A stretch of DNA of 64,000 bases, from positions 1-64,000 of the forward strand of contig NZ_CDBN01000003.1 in NCBI RefSeq assembly GCF_000820085.1. Reading direction: 5' to 3'. Position 1 is the first letter of the stretch; the number at the start of each line of letters is the position of its first letter. The position numbers and the translations under genes were made by a program. The notes under the pieces are model-generated. The model was not told the origin of the DNA. It searched no databases and was given only the letters and a program-made list of their open reading frames with translations. Of the stretch, positions 17,831-25,901 are shown piece by piece. This DNA is from Aeromonas sanarellii. GTDB taxonomy: Bacteria > Pseudomonadota > Gammaproteobacteria > Enterobacterales > Aeromonadaceae.

Positions 17831-18833
17831 AGCGGATCGTCTCATCTCGGCGGGGGCTGCCCGCGAGGACGAGATCATCGATCGGGCCATCCGGCCCAGG
17901 AAACTGGCCGATTACACCGGGCAGGATCACGTCTGCGACCAGATGGAGATCTTCATCGAGGCGGCCCGCCAGCGTGGGGAAGCCCTCGATCACCTGCTGA
18001 TCTTCGGTCCGCCCGGCCTCGGCAAGACCACGCTGGCCAACATCGTCGCCAACGAGATGGGGGTCAACATCAAGACCACCTCGGGCCCCGTGCTGGAGAA
18101 GGCCGGCGATCTCGCCGCCCTGCTCACCAACCTGGAGCCGAACGATGTGCTCTTCATCGACGAGATCCACCGCCTGAGCCCGGTGGTGGAAGAGGTGCTC
18201 TACCCGGCCATGGAGGACTACCAGCTCGACATCATGATAGGGGAGGGGCCCGCCGCCCGCTCCATCAAGCTCGACCTGCCCCCCTTCACCCTGATCGGCG
18301 CCACCACCCGGGCCGGTTCCCTGACCAGCCCGCTACGGGATCGCTTCGGCATCGTCCAGCGGCTGGAGTTCTACAACGTCAAGGACCTCACCGACATCGT
18401 TTCCCGCAGCGCCCGCTGTCTCGGCCTCGACATGTCGAGCGACGGGGCGCTGGAGGTGGCGCGCCGCTCCCGGGGCACGCCGCGCATTGCTAACCGATTG
18501 TTAAGACGGGTGCGGGATTTCGCCCAGGTGAAGTCCGACGGGCGGATTGACGGACCCATTGCGGCCCGCGCCATGGACATGCTGGACGTGGACAACGAGG
18601 GTTTCGACTTCATGGATCGCAAGCTATTGTTGGCCGTCATCGACAAGTTTATGGGGGGGCCCGTGGGACTCGACAACCTGGCCGCCGCCATCGGCGAGGA
18701 GAAGGACACCATCGAGGATGTGCTGGAACCCTATCTGATCCAGCAAGGCTATCTGCAACGTACACCCAGAGGGCGGATCGCGACCCAGAGAGCCTATGCG
18801 CACTTCGGCCTGGAACGGCCGGCAGAGCAGTAA
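17823..18833 (+). CDS. ruvB: Holliday junction branch-migration ATPase RuvB
   Basis: 336 residues. AAA+ ATPase: Walker [11 protein letters not shown] at 61-70, Walker [10 protein letters not shown], sensor 1 GATTRAG, arginine finger region SPLRDRFGI, sensor 2 [13 protein letters not shown] and the C-terminal winged helix ending QRTPRGR. Hexameric motor of the RuvAB complex. Separated from ruvA by 75 bases, more than usual, because of the mini-ORF. GAGGTAG precedes the ATG. Confidence 0.98.
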   Translation: MIEADRLISAGAAREDEIIDRAIRPRKLADYTGQDHVCDQMEIFIEAARQRGEALDHLLIFGPPGLGKTTLANIVANEMGVNIKTTSGPVLEKAGDLAALLTNLEPNDVLFIDEIHRLSPVVEEVLYPAMEDYQLDIMIGEGPAARSIKLDLPPFTLIGATTRAGSLTSPLRDRFGIVQRLEFYNVKDLTDIVSRSARCLGLDMSSDGALEVARRSRGTPRIANRLLRRVRDFAQVKSDGRIDGPIAARAMDMLDVDNEGFDFMDRKLLLAVIDKFMGGPVGLDNLAAAIGEEKDTIEDVLEPYLIQQGYLQRTPRGRIATQRAYAHFGLERPAEQ

Positions 18834-18850
18834 GCGCCGCGATGTGAACG

Positions 18851-18877
18851 AAAAAACCGCCCTCGAGGCGGTTTTTT
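18851..18877 (+). terminator. Terminator of ruvAB
   Basis: A6-CCGCC (18851-18861), CTCGA loop, GGCGG-T6 (18867-18877). Confidence 0.92.
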
Positions 18878-18888
18878 GTTGTGCGTGT

Positions 18889-18918
18889 AAAAAAAAGCCC
18901 ACGGCGGATGCGGTGGGC
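18889..18918 (-). terminator. Terminator for a minus-strand transcript entering from the cydA side
   Basis: Arms GCCCAC (18897-18902) and GTGGGC (18913-18918); read on the minus strand the stem is followed by eight T (18889-18896). No large minus-strand gene precedes it, only the 26-codon ORF at 19003-19083. Confidence 0.7.
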
Positions 18919-19002
18919 AAAGACAATTCAGGATGGATGTTCACAGACTGTGAGGGCGTCTGCAGGCCGGTCGGGAAAAAACAAAGGAGCCGTCGCGAGG
19001 CC

Positions 19003-19083
19003 TCAGAGTCGGTTCATTTGATAGAGTTGAACGAAAGAAAGCTTGTAGTAACGGATGGTCTTGGCAACAAACTTTTTCATCAT
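19003..19083 (-). CDS. Putative 26-residue small protein
   Basis: Encodes MMKKFVAKTIRYY followed by KLSFVQLYQMNRL: a lysine-rich start and an amphipathic, aromatic body. A GGGA sits 6 bases before the second ATG. What supports it is context: on the same strand a good sigma70-type promoter stands about 90 bases upstream (19181-19209) and a T8 terminator about 85 bases downstream (18889-18918), giving a self-contained transcript of about 280 bases. I do not recognise the peptide. A small RNA without translation is the alternative. Confidence 0.4.
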   Translation of the reverse strand: MMKKFVAKTIRYYKLSFVQLYQMNRL

Positions 19084-19180
19084 TAATCCCAACAAACAGG
19101 TTCGAAATGTTCATCGAATACGTACCGGGAACCCGGAATGACCGGCCTGTATCCAGAGGTATGCCCTCACTGCGAGGCGC

Positions 19181-19209
19181 ATTGTAGGAGCTCTTGCCGG
19201 GAGGAACAA
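19181..19209 (-). promoter_or_regulatory. Sigma70-type promoter on the minus strand
   Basis: -35 TTGTTC (19204-19209), 17-base spacer, -10 TACAAT (19181-19186). It would drive the small transcription unit ending at 18889. Confidence 0.5.
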
Positions 19210-19412
19210 ACAAGAAAATCTATGGGCTTTCGATTAGATAAAGTAATGATTTCACTGGGGCGGGATATACGCATAAACATGTGTTTTTACTGGTTTTAAA
19301 TTGCTTTTATGATGAGCCGCGTCATTTTTTAAATAATGGAATAATGAGCGCGATTTTTATGGCTTTCACTATTTGATTAACAGAATTGAAACTATTTTGT
19401 TTCTTTATAAAA

Positions 19413-19426
19413 TTGATTTAAATCAA
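19413..19426 (+). promoter_or_regulatory. FNR box upstream of cydA (distal)
   Basis: TTGATTTAAATCAA, a perfect TTGAT-N4-ATCAA, in a strongly AT-rich region. Confidence 0.85.
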
Positions 19427-19526
19427 TAATTTATGTTCGTGTGTTTTTTGTGATGCGGTTCGCACAATTAATATGAATTGGCTCGTAAGTTGCCTTGAAA
19501 AGGCATGTATTGGCGGTGGTTTTACA

Positions 19527-19540
19527 TTGATTTCAATCAA
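19527..19540 (+). promoter_or_regulatory. FNR box upstream of cydA (proximal)
   Basis: TTGATTTCAATCAA, again a perfect match. A -10-like CATTAT lies at 19565-19570, which would put the box centre near -42 to -43, the class II activating position. Confidence 0.85.
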
Positions 19541-19773
19541 ATAAAGGTGATATAAAACAGCGATCATTATAGGCGGGAATAGAACCATAGTTATTGTTTG
19601 AAAGATGTTAAACATTAGCTTTTTTTGTTCTCGTATATTGCCTTGTTGTTAATGTGGTGGCAGTCGAATCCGGTCAGACCGCCGACGGCGTGACCGACCG
19701 TTCGGGGACTTCCAATGGAAGCTTTGTCCTTAAAACTCAAAATAGCCGTGCCAATAATCGGTGAGGAAACATC

Positions 19774-21330
19774 ATGATTGCTGAGCATGTGGTAGACCTA
19801 TCGCGGTTCCAATTTGCCGCGACGGCCCTTTATCACTTCCTGTTTGTACCCCTGACGCTGGGGATGGCCTTCATCCTGGCGATCATGGAGTCCGTCTATG
19901 TGATGACCAACAACACTGTCTACCGGGACATGACCAAGTTCTGGGGCAAGTTGTTCGGGATCAACTTTGCCCTGGGGGTCACCACAGGGCTCACCATGGA
20001 GTTTCAGTTCGGTACCAACTGGGCCTACTACTCCCACTATGTCGGCGACATCTTCGGGGCCCCGCTGGCCATCGAAGGGCTGATGGCCTTCTTCCTGGAG
20101 TCCACCTTCGTCGGCATGTTCTTCTTCGGTTGGGATCGCCTCAGCAAGCGCCAGCACCTGGCCGCCACCTGGCTGATGGCACTCGGGACCAACCTCTCCG
20201 CCCTCTGGATCCTGGTCGCCAACGGCTGGATGCAGAACCCGGTGGGTGCCGAGTTCAACTTCGAATCCATGCGCATGGAGATGGTGAGCTTCGCCGACCT
20301 GGTGTTCAACCCGGTCGCTCAGGTCAAGTTCGTCCACACGGTCGCGGCAGGCTACACCACGGGCGCCATGTTCGTGCTGGGCATCTCTTCCTACTACCTG
20401 CTGAAGCACCGTGACGTGGCCTTTGCCCGTCGCTCCTTCGCCATCGCGGCGGCGTTCGGCATGGCCTCCATCCTCTCCGTGCTGGTGCTGGGCGACGAGT
20501 CCGGTTACGAGACCGGCGAGGTGCAGAAGGTGAAACTGGCGGCCATCGAGGCCGAATGGAACACCGAGCCGGCGCCGGCCTCCTTCACCCTGTTCGGTAT
20601 CCCGAACCAGGAGGAGATGCGCACCGACTACGCCATCAAGATCCCCTATGCCCTTGGCATCATCGCCACCCGTTCCCTGGACGGCCAGGTGACCGGCCTC
20701 AAGGATCTGAAGAGCGAGCACGAACTGCGCGTGCGCAACGGCATGACCGCCTACGAGCTGCTGACCAAGCTGCAATCCGGTGACAAGTCCGAGGATACCC
20801 GCGCCCGCTTCGACGAAGTGAAGCAGGATCTGGGCTACGGCCTGCTGCTCAAGCGCTACACCCCGAACGTGACCGACGCCACCGACGAGCAGATCAAGGC
20901 CGCCGTGGATGATTCCATCCCGCAGGTGCTGCCGCTGTTCTTCGCCTTCCGTATCATGGTCGCCTGCGGCATCCTGATGCTGGTGCTGATCGGTCTGGCC
21001 TTCTATGACAGCACCCGCCACAAGATCGGCGAGCGCAAGTGGCTGCTCAAGGCGCTGCTGTGGGGCATCCCGCTGCCCTGGATCGCCATCGAGGCGGGCT
21101 GGTTTGTCGCCGAGTATGGTCGTCAACCCTGGACCATCGCCGAGATGCTGCCGACCTACGTCTCCGCATCCAACATTCCTGCGTCCGAGATCTGGTTCTC
21201 TCTGATCGGGATCTTCCTGTTCTACACGGTGCTGCTGATCATCGAGATGTACCTGATGTTCAAGTATGCGCGCCTGGGCCCCAGCAGCCTGAAGACGGGC
21301 AAGTACCACTTCGAACAGAGCAAGGCATAA
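19774..21330 (+). CDS. cydA: Cytochrome bd ubiquinol oxidase subunit I
   Basis: 518 residues. Quinol oxidase of the membrane, high oxygen affinity. Haem ligands can be placed: His21 (high-spin haem), His188 and Met395 (haem b558), with Glu101 and Glu109 in the proton path and the [12 protein letters not shown] motif near the C-terminus. A long Q-loop (about 250-335) marks the E. coli-type L subfamily. First gene of cydA-cydB-cydX-ybgE, preceded by two FNR boxes. Confidence 0.98.
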   Translation: MIAEHVVDLSRFQFAATALYHFLFVPLTLGMAFILAIMESVYVMTNNTVYRDMTKFWGKLFGINFALGVTTGLTMEFQFGTNWAYYSHYVGDIFGAPLAIEGLMAFFLESTFVGMFFFGWDRLSKRQHLAATWLMALGTNLSALWILVANGWMQNPVGAEFNFESMRMEMVSFADLVFNPVAQVKFVHTVAAGYTTGAMFVLGISSYYLLKHRDVAFARRSFAIAAAFGMASILSVLVLGDESGYETGEVQKVKLAAIEAEWNTEPAPASFTLFGIPNQEEMRTDYAIKIPYALGIIATRSLDGQVTGLKDLKSEHELRVRNGMTAYELLTKLQSGDKSEDTRARFDEVKQDLGYGLLLKRYTPNVTDATDEQIKAAVDDSIPQVLPLFFAFRIMVACGILMLVLIGLAFYDSTRHKIGERKWLLKALLWGIPLPWIAIEAGWFVAEYGRQPWTIAEMLPTYVSASNIPASEIWFSLIGIFLFYTVLLIIEMYLMFKYARLGPSSLKTGKYHFEQSKA

Positions 21331-21342
21331 GGAGAGTGACCC

Positions 21343-22479
21343 ATGTTTGATTACGAACTGTTGCGTCTGGTCTGGTGGGTGCTGGTCGGCGTGCTGCTGA
21401 TCGGTTTCGCCATCACCGACGGTTTCGATATGGGGGTGGGCGCCCTGCTCCCCTTCGTCGGCAAGAAGGATGTGGAGCGTCGGGTGATGCTCAACACCAT
21501 GGGACCGCACTGGGAGGGCAACCAGGTCTGGCTGGTGACCGCTGGTGGCGCCCTGTTCGCCGCCTGGCCCATGGTCTATGCGGCGGCCTTCTCCGGCTTC
21601 TACATCGCCATGATCCTGACCCTGATGGCGCTGTTCTTCCGTCCGGTCGGCTTCAAGTACCGCTCCCTGCAGGAAGACGCCAAGTGGCGCTCCAACTGGG
21701 ACTGGGCCCTGTTCGCCGGTAGTGCCATCCCACCCGTCATCTTCGGGGTGGCGTTCGGCAACCTGCTGCAGGGGGTACCGTTCAGCTTCAACCAGTTCCT
21801 GATGATGACCTATCACGGCAACTTCTTCGGCCTGCTCAATCCGTTCGGCCTGCTGGCCGGTCTGGTGAGCCTCTTCATGATCATCACCCAGGGCGCGACC
21901 TGGTTGATGATGAAGACCGAAGGTGAAGTGCTGGCGCGTTCCCGCACCGCCGCCATGATCTTCTCCCTGCTGACCCTGGTGCTGTTCGCCCTGGCCGGTG
22001 TCTGGGTGAGCGGCATGGATGGCTATGTGATCGTGGGCTCCGTCGCCACCGACGCCGTCACCAACCCGCTTCACAAGGAAGTGGTGGTGCAGGCCGGTGC
22101 CTGGATGCAGAACTACGGCCTCTACCCCTGGATGATCGCCGCCCCCGTGCTGGGTCTGGCGATGTGCCTGCTGACCGCAGTGGCGGCCAAGCTGGACAAG
22201 GGCTGGGTGGCGTTCCTGTTCTCCTCCCTGGCCATCGCCGGCATCATACTGACGGCGGGCTTCTCCATGTTCCCGTTCGTGATGCCCTCGAGCCTGGAGC
22301 CGTCCCAGAGCCTGACCATGTGGGATTCCACCGCCTCCTTCAACACCCTCAAGGTGATGACGGTAGTCGCAGTCGTCTTCGTACCGACCGTGCTGGCTTA
22401 CACCATCTGGACCTATATCAAGATGTTCGGCCGGGTGAGTAACAAGCACATCGAAGACAACCAACAATCGCTCTACTAA
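21343..22479 (+). CDS. cydB: Cytochrome bd ubiquinol oxidase subunit II
   Basis: 378 residues, eight or nine hydrophobic segments. Begins MFDYELLRLVWWVLVGVLLI, with the conserved GFDMGVGALLPF and WEGNQVWLVTAGGALFAAWP. Twelve bases after cydA with GGAGAG before the ATG. Partner subunit of CydA. Confidence 0.98.
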   Translation: MFDYELLRLVWWVLVGVLLIGFAITDGFDMGVGALLPFVGKKDVERRVMLNTMGPHWEGNQVWLVTAGGALFAAWPMVYAAAFSGFYIAMILTLMALFFRPVGFKYRSLQEDAKWRSNWDWALFAGSAIPPVIFGVAFGNLLQGVPFSFNQFLMMTYHGNFFGLLNPFGLLAGLVSLFMIITQGATWLMMKTEGEVLARSRTAAMIFSLLTLVLFALAGVWVSGMDGYVIVGSVATDAVTNPLHKEVVVQAGAWMQNYGLYPWMIAAPVLGLAMCLLTAVAAKLDKGWVAFLFSSLAIAGIILTAGFSMFPFVMPSSLEPSQSLTMWDSTASFNTLKVMTVVAVVFVPTVLAYTIWTYIKMFGRVSNKHIEDNQQSLY

Positions 22480-22493
22480 GAAGGTGCCCTGAT

Positions 22494-22610
22494 ATGTGGT
22501 ATTTCACCTGGATCCTGGGGCTGCTGCTGGCCTGTGCGTTTGGCATCATCAATGCGCTCTGGCTGGAGCACACCGAGAACCTGGATCGTCAGATAGATGA
22601 AGACAAGTGA
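22494..22610 (+). CDS. cydX: Cytochrome bd small subunit CydX
   Basis: 38 residues: one hydrophobic helix (MWYFTWILGLLLACAFGIIN) then a charged tail with the conserved W-x-E. CydX stabilises the di-haem site. AAGGTG stands before the ATG; it follows cydB by 14 bases and its end overlaps ybgE by 14 bases. Confidence 0.95.
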   Translation: MWYFTWILGLLLACAFGIINALWLEHTENLDRQIDEDK

Positions 22611-22908
22611 CAGGCTTGCCCGGCTGGCCGCTCCCCTGGAGCGCCAGCCATGGCAGGGTCTGATGCTGCTGGCGGCGGCCCTGTTGGCCGTCGCCATCCT
22701 GCAGGCACCGAACCTGGTCGCGGCGAATACCAGTGACCACGGTCTCTGGCTCGCGCCTTGGCTGATGTGGGCGGTCTGCTGCGGGGTCATGCACGGCCTG
22801 GGATTCCATCCTCGCAGCCTGGTCGGCCGCGTGCTGTTCTTTCCCTGGCTCGCCCTGCCAAGCCTGTTGTACGGGCTCTGGCTGACCAGCAGCTATTACC
22901 TGTCATGA
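22597..22908 (+). CDS. ybgE: Cyd operon protein YbgE
   Basis: 103 residues with three hydrophobic segments and the family motif CCGVMHGLGFHPRS. Role unknown; always linked to cydABX. Starts inside cydX in another frame, so it is likely translationally coupled. Confidence 0.92.
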   Translation: MKTSDRLARLAAPLERQPWQGLMLLAAALLAVAILQAPNLVAANTSDHGLWLAPWLMWAVCCGVMHGLGFHPRSLVGRVLFFPWLALPSLLYGLWLTSSYYLS

Positions 22909-22914
22909 ATGCAG

Positions 22915-22952
22915 AGGGGGAGGCCGGCGTTTAGCCGTCTCCCCCTGTTTTT
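22915..22952 (+). terminator. Terminator of the cyd operon
   Basis: AGGGGGAG (22915-22922) pairs with CTCCCCCT (22939-22946); an inner GGC/GCC pair strengthens it and GTTTTTC follows. Confidence 0.85.
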
Positions 22953-23050
22953 CGTCCCCTCGGGGGTGGCGGTGTTATCCCGGCTTCAGCCCGTCTGGTA
23001 TGTTCGGCGGAGTCTGTCCGGGAACGGGTTATTTCCTGCCATAAAAAACG

Positions 23051-23079
23051 GGGGGAGATGGGATTTCCCTGTCTCCCCC
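23051..23079 (+). other. Second GGGGGAGA hairpin in the ybgE-ybgC gap
   Basis: GGGGGAGA (23051-23058) and TCTCCCCC (23072-23079), nested GGGA/TCCC. It resembles the cyd terminator 135 bases upstream, but its tail GCTTCTTTCC is less T-rich. A -10-like TATGAT (23106-23111) that could start tol-pal transcription lies between it and ybgC. Confidence 0.5.
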
Positions 23080-23149
23080 TGCTTCTTTCCTATTCAGCCC
23101 TGCGCTATGATAGCCCCCCATCTGACTGTCGAATGGATCACAGATTTTT

Positions 23150-23557
23150 ATGGGGGAAGTCTCTGAGTTTCCGGTGCGTGTCTACTACGAAGACACGGAC
23201 GCCGGAGGCATCGTCTACAACGCCAACTATCTCAAGTTTATGGAACGGGCCCGCACCGAATTCCTGCGCGCCGGCGGCATCGAACAGGATGTCCTGCTGC
23301 AGGAGGGCATCGCCTTCGTGGTGAGTCGCACCGAGATCGACTTTCGCGCCGCCGCCCGCTTCAACGAACTGCTGACCGTACTGACGCAAGTGACTGAAGT
23401 GAAACGTGCCTCCATGCGCTTTTCACAGCAGATACTGGCGGCTGATGGGCGGCTGATCACCCAGGCCATGGTTCAGATTGCCTGTGTCAGCCATCCGCAA
23501 ATGAAACCTGTCGCAATACCTGAAAAAATCAAGGGAGTGCTGTTAAGTGCACGCTGA
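23150..23557 (+). CDS. ybgC: Acyl-CoA thioesterase YbgC
   Basis: 135-residue hot-dog-fold thioesterase. Signature [19 protein letters not shown] contains the catalytic Asp (Asp-Thr-Asp-Ala-Gly). First gene of the Tol-Pal operon; its end overlaps tolQ by 11 bases. Acts on acyl-CoA or acyl-ACP in phospholipid metabolism. Confidence 0.96.
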   Translation: MGEVSEFPVRVYYEDTDAGGIVYNANYLKFMERARTEFLRAGGIEQDVLLQEGIAFVVSRTEIDFRAAARFNELLTVLTQVTEVKRASMRFSQQILAADGRLITQAMVQIACVSHPQMKPVAIPEKIKGVLLSAR

Positions 23558-24233
23558 AATTTCGTTTATTGGCCTGTTCTGGCAAGCCAGTCTGTTGGTC
23601 AAACTGGTCATGATGACCCTGATGGGCATGTCGGTCGTCTCCTGGGCGCTGATCATCCAGCGTTCCAAGGTCATCAAGGCGGCCAATCTCGCCTCCGAGC
23701 AGTTTGAAGACAGATTCTGGTCCGGGGTCGATCTCAATCGCCTCTACCAGGAGTCCTCTTCCCGTCGTGACGACATCGAAGGCATGGAAGACATCTTCTA
23801 CTCCGGCTTCAAGGAGTATGCCCGCCTGCTCAAGGCTGGGGCTCGCGGCCAGGATGCGGTGATGGACGGTACCTATCGCGCCATGCGGGTCTCCCTGTCC
23901 CGCGCGGTGGACGATCTCGAGTCCAACCTGCCGGTGCTGGCGACCATCGGCTCCATCAGCCCCTATATCGGTCTGTTCGGTACCGTCTGGGGGATCATGA
24001 ACGCCTTTATCGCCCTGGGTCAGGTGCAGCAGGCGACCCTGCAGATGGTGGCGCCCGGCATCGCGGAGGCGCTGATCGCCACCGCCATGGGCCTGTTCGC
24101 CGCCATCCCGGCCGTTATCTTCTACAACCGCTTCACCAACAAGGTCGAGCGGCTGGAAAACGCCTACGCCAACTTCATGGACGAGTTCACCACCATACTG
24201 AACCGCCAAATCGCACAGCAGGGTGAGAAGTAA
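23547..24233 (+). CDS. tolQ: Tol-Pal system proton channel subunit TolQ
   Basis: 228 residues, ExbB/MotA family, three membrane segments (about 17-39, 135-157, 170-192). GTG start within the end of ybgC, AAGGGAG upstream. Partners with TolR to use the proton gradient for envelope constriction. Confidence 0.97.
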   Translation: MHAEISFIGLFWQASLLVKLVMMTLMGMSVVSWALIIQRSKVIKAANLASEQFEDRFWSGVDLNRLYQESSSRRDDIEGMEDIFYSGFKEYARLLKAGARGQDAVMDGTYRAMRVSLSRAVDDLESNLPVLATIGSISPYIGLFGTVWGIMNAFIALGQVQQATLQMVAPGIAEALIATAMGLFAAIPAVIFYNRFTNKVERLENAYANFMDEFTTILNRQIAQQGEK

Positions 24234-24679
24234 TGCAAACCTATCAGCGGCTCAAACGCAAGAAGGTCGCCGAGATCAACGTGGTGCCCTACATCGACGT
24301 CATGCTGGTGCTGCTCATCATCTTCATGGCGGTGACGCCGGTGATCACGCAGGGGGTCAAGGTGGATCTGCCCCAGGCGGAATCCGAGCAGTTGCCGGAA
24401 GATTCCAAGCCGCCTTTCATCGTCAGCGTGAACACCGAGAGCGAGTACGTCATCAAGGCCGGCGAAGCCGATGACGAGCCGGTGCCGAGCGGCACGCCAG
24501 AGGCGATGCAGCAATACATCACCGAGAAGGCCATGGGCTACCTGGCCATCAACCAGAACGCCCCCGTGGTGGTGGCCGGTGACAAGTCCGTGCGTTACGA
24601 AGAGGTGATCCTGCTGATGGTGGCCCTCAAGAAAGCCGGTGTGCCTCAGGTTGGTCTGATGACGGATCCGGTGAACTGA
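24233..24679 (+). CDS. tolR: Tol-Pal system protein TolR
   Basis: 148 residues, ExbD family: one membrane helix with the essential Asp in the NVVPYIDVMLVLLIIFM segment, then a periplasmic domain. Start shares the last base of the tolQ stop (TAATG). Confidence 0.97.
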   Translation: MQTYQRLKRKKVAEINVVPYIDVMLVLLIIFMAVTPVITQGVKVDLPQAESEQLPEDSKPPFIVSVNTESEYVIKAGEADDEPVPSGTPEAMQQYITEKAMGYLAINQNAPVVVAGDKSVRYEEVILLMVALKKAGVPQVGLMTDPVN

Positions 24680-24684
24680 CGGAG

Positions 24685-25812
24685 ATGGATGTGAAGCGTG
24701 GTATTTCCGGTTATCTCGTCGCGTCGCTGCTGCTGCATCTGATCATCGGCATCATCCTGCTGGTCGGCGTCGACTTCAGCAAACCCAAGCGCCCCGAGTC
24801 CAAGGGACAGATCGTCAATGCGGTCATGATGGACAGCGAAATGCTGGAACAGCAGATGCAGCAAATCCAGCAGCAGAAGCAGGCCCAGCCCAAGGCGGTG
24901 CAACAGCAGAAGGACAAGGAAGACGCCGAGCGCGTCAAGCGCGAGCTGGCACAGGAGCAGGAGCGCCTGCGCATCGCCGAGACCAAGCGCAAGCAGGCCG
25001 AGGAGGCGACCCGCAAGGCCGAGGCCGACAAGCAGAAGAAAGAGGCTGAACAGAAGCAGGCGGAAGAGAAGGCCCAGAAAGCCGAGGAAGCCCGCAAACT
25101 CGAGGAGCAGAAGACCAAGAAGGCCGAAGCCGAACGCAAGGCGGCGGAAGAGGCCAAGGCGCTGGCGCTGAAGAAAAAGAAAGAGCTGGAGAAGAAGCAG
25201 GCCGAGGAGAAGGCCAAGGCGGAAGAGGCCAAGGCCAAGAAGGCGGAGGCCGAGAAGAAGGCCAAGGCCGAAGCGGAGAAGAAAGCGAAGGCGGAAGCAG
25301 AGAAGAAAGCCAAGGCGGAGGCCGAGAAGAAGGCCAAGATCGAGGCTGACAAGAAGGCAAAAGCTGACGCAGAGAAGAAGGCGAAGGCCGAGGCTGAGAA
25401 GAAAGCCAAGATAGAGGCGGAGCGCAAACGCAAGGCGGCCGAGGAGGCCAAGCTGCAAAAAGAGATGGAAGCCATGATGGAGCAGCAACTGGCGGCTGAA
25501 GCCAATGCGCGCAGTCAGGCTGCGTCTGCTGCCGCCAAGGGCGAGGTCGACAAGTACGCCGCCCTCATCAAGGCCACGGTCGAGCGTTACATGATTTTGG
25601 ATCCCACCATGCGGGGCAAAACCTGTACTATCGGTGTCAAGTTGGCCAGCAGCGGCTTCGTCATCTCGGTGGACAACGGCCAGGGCGACCCGGCTGTCTG
25701 CCGCTCCGGCAAGGCGGCGGTGCTGAAGGCCAATCAGTTGCCGGTGCCGAAGGATCCGGCGGCATTCGAAATGATGAAGGAGTTGAGTCTTCAGTTGGCT
25801 CCGCAAATTTAA
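24685..25812 (+). CDS. tolA: Tol-Pal system spanning protein TolA
   Basis: 375 residues. One N-terminal membrane helix (about 7-27), a very long Lys/Ala/Glu coiled coil (about 45-270) with many near-perfect AEAEKKAK units around 185-250, and a globular C-terminal domain (YAALIKATVERYM ... GVKLASSGFVISV) that reaches Pal and TolB. The encoding DNA at 25240-25440 is repetitive and prone to length change. Confidence 0.96.
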   Translation: MDVKRGISGYLVASLLLHLIIGIILLVGVDFSKPKRPESKGQIVNAVMMDSEMLEQQMQQIQQQKQAQPKAVQQQKDKEDAERVKRELAQEQERLRIAETKRKQAEEATRKAEADKQKKEAEQKQAEEKAQKAEEARKLEEQKTKKAEAERKAAEEAKALALKKKKELEKKQAEEKAKAEEAKAKKAEAEKKAKAEAEKKAKAEAEKKAKAEAEKKAKIEADKKAKADAEKKAKAEAEKKAKIEAERKRKAAEEAKLQKEMEAMMEQQLAAEANARSQAASAAAKGEVDKYAALIKATVERYMILDPTMRGKTCTIGVKLASSGFVISVDNGQGDPAVCRSGKAAVLKANQLPVPKDPAAFEMMKELSLQLAPQI

Positions 25813-25890
25813 GTGATTACAAAGAAAGCACTGCTGCTTTGGTTAACAATATTTTGTTGGTCAGAGAGTCGAATCTCAAATTGGAACTGA
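25813..25890 (+). CDS. Mini-ORF between tolA and tolB resembling the tolB start
   Basis: 25 codons from a GTG that directly follows the tolA stop (TAAGTG). It shares a 10-base word (TGCTTTGGTT) and a later CAGAG word with tolB at matching distances from the start, and encodes a signal-peptide-like stretch (KKALLLWLTIFCW). I read it as a degenerate copy of the tolB start region, 89 bases upstream. No ribosome site of its own; only reinitiation after tolA could translate it. Confidence 0.25.
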   Translation: MITKKALLLWLTIFCWSESRISNWN

Positions 25891-25901
25891 GAGTTTAAGC
25901 C

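Larger units (their letters stand above)
19210..19773. other. Long AT-rich regulatory region of the cytochrome bd operon
   Basis: About 560 bases without a recognisable gene; 19240-19660 is far more AT-rich than the rest of the window. It holds the two FNR boxes. Further ArcA sites are likely in such a region in this bacterial group but I cannot place them with confidence. The predicted leader from about 19577 to 19773 is long. Confidence 0.6.

Noticed and set aside
18941..19213. A 90-codon frame with TTG start on the minus strand in the ruvB-cydA gap
   Set aside because: It overlaps the better supported 26-codon ORF, starts inside the -35 of the predicted promoter and has no protein-like pattern.
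19798..22467. An 889-codon open frame on the minus strand opposite cydA-cydB
   Set aside because: It is antisense to two certain genes, has a low-complexity His/Gln/Gly-rich translation and no ribosome site; typical of the GC-rich shadow of a conserved gene. Many similar long minus-strand frames (for example opposite malQ, glgB and glgX) were dropped for the same reason.
22995..23160. Possible copy of the ybgC start near 23000
   Set aside because: Short matches (AGTCT, TTCAGCCC) occur but at inconsistent offsets; not enough to claim a duplication.
25240..25440. Repetitive DNA as a possible mobile or CRISPR-like repeat
   Set aside because: It encodes the AEAEKKAK coiled coil of TolA in frame; normal for this gene.
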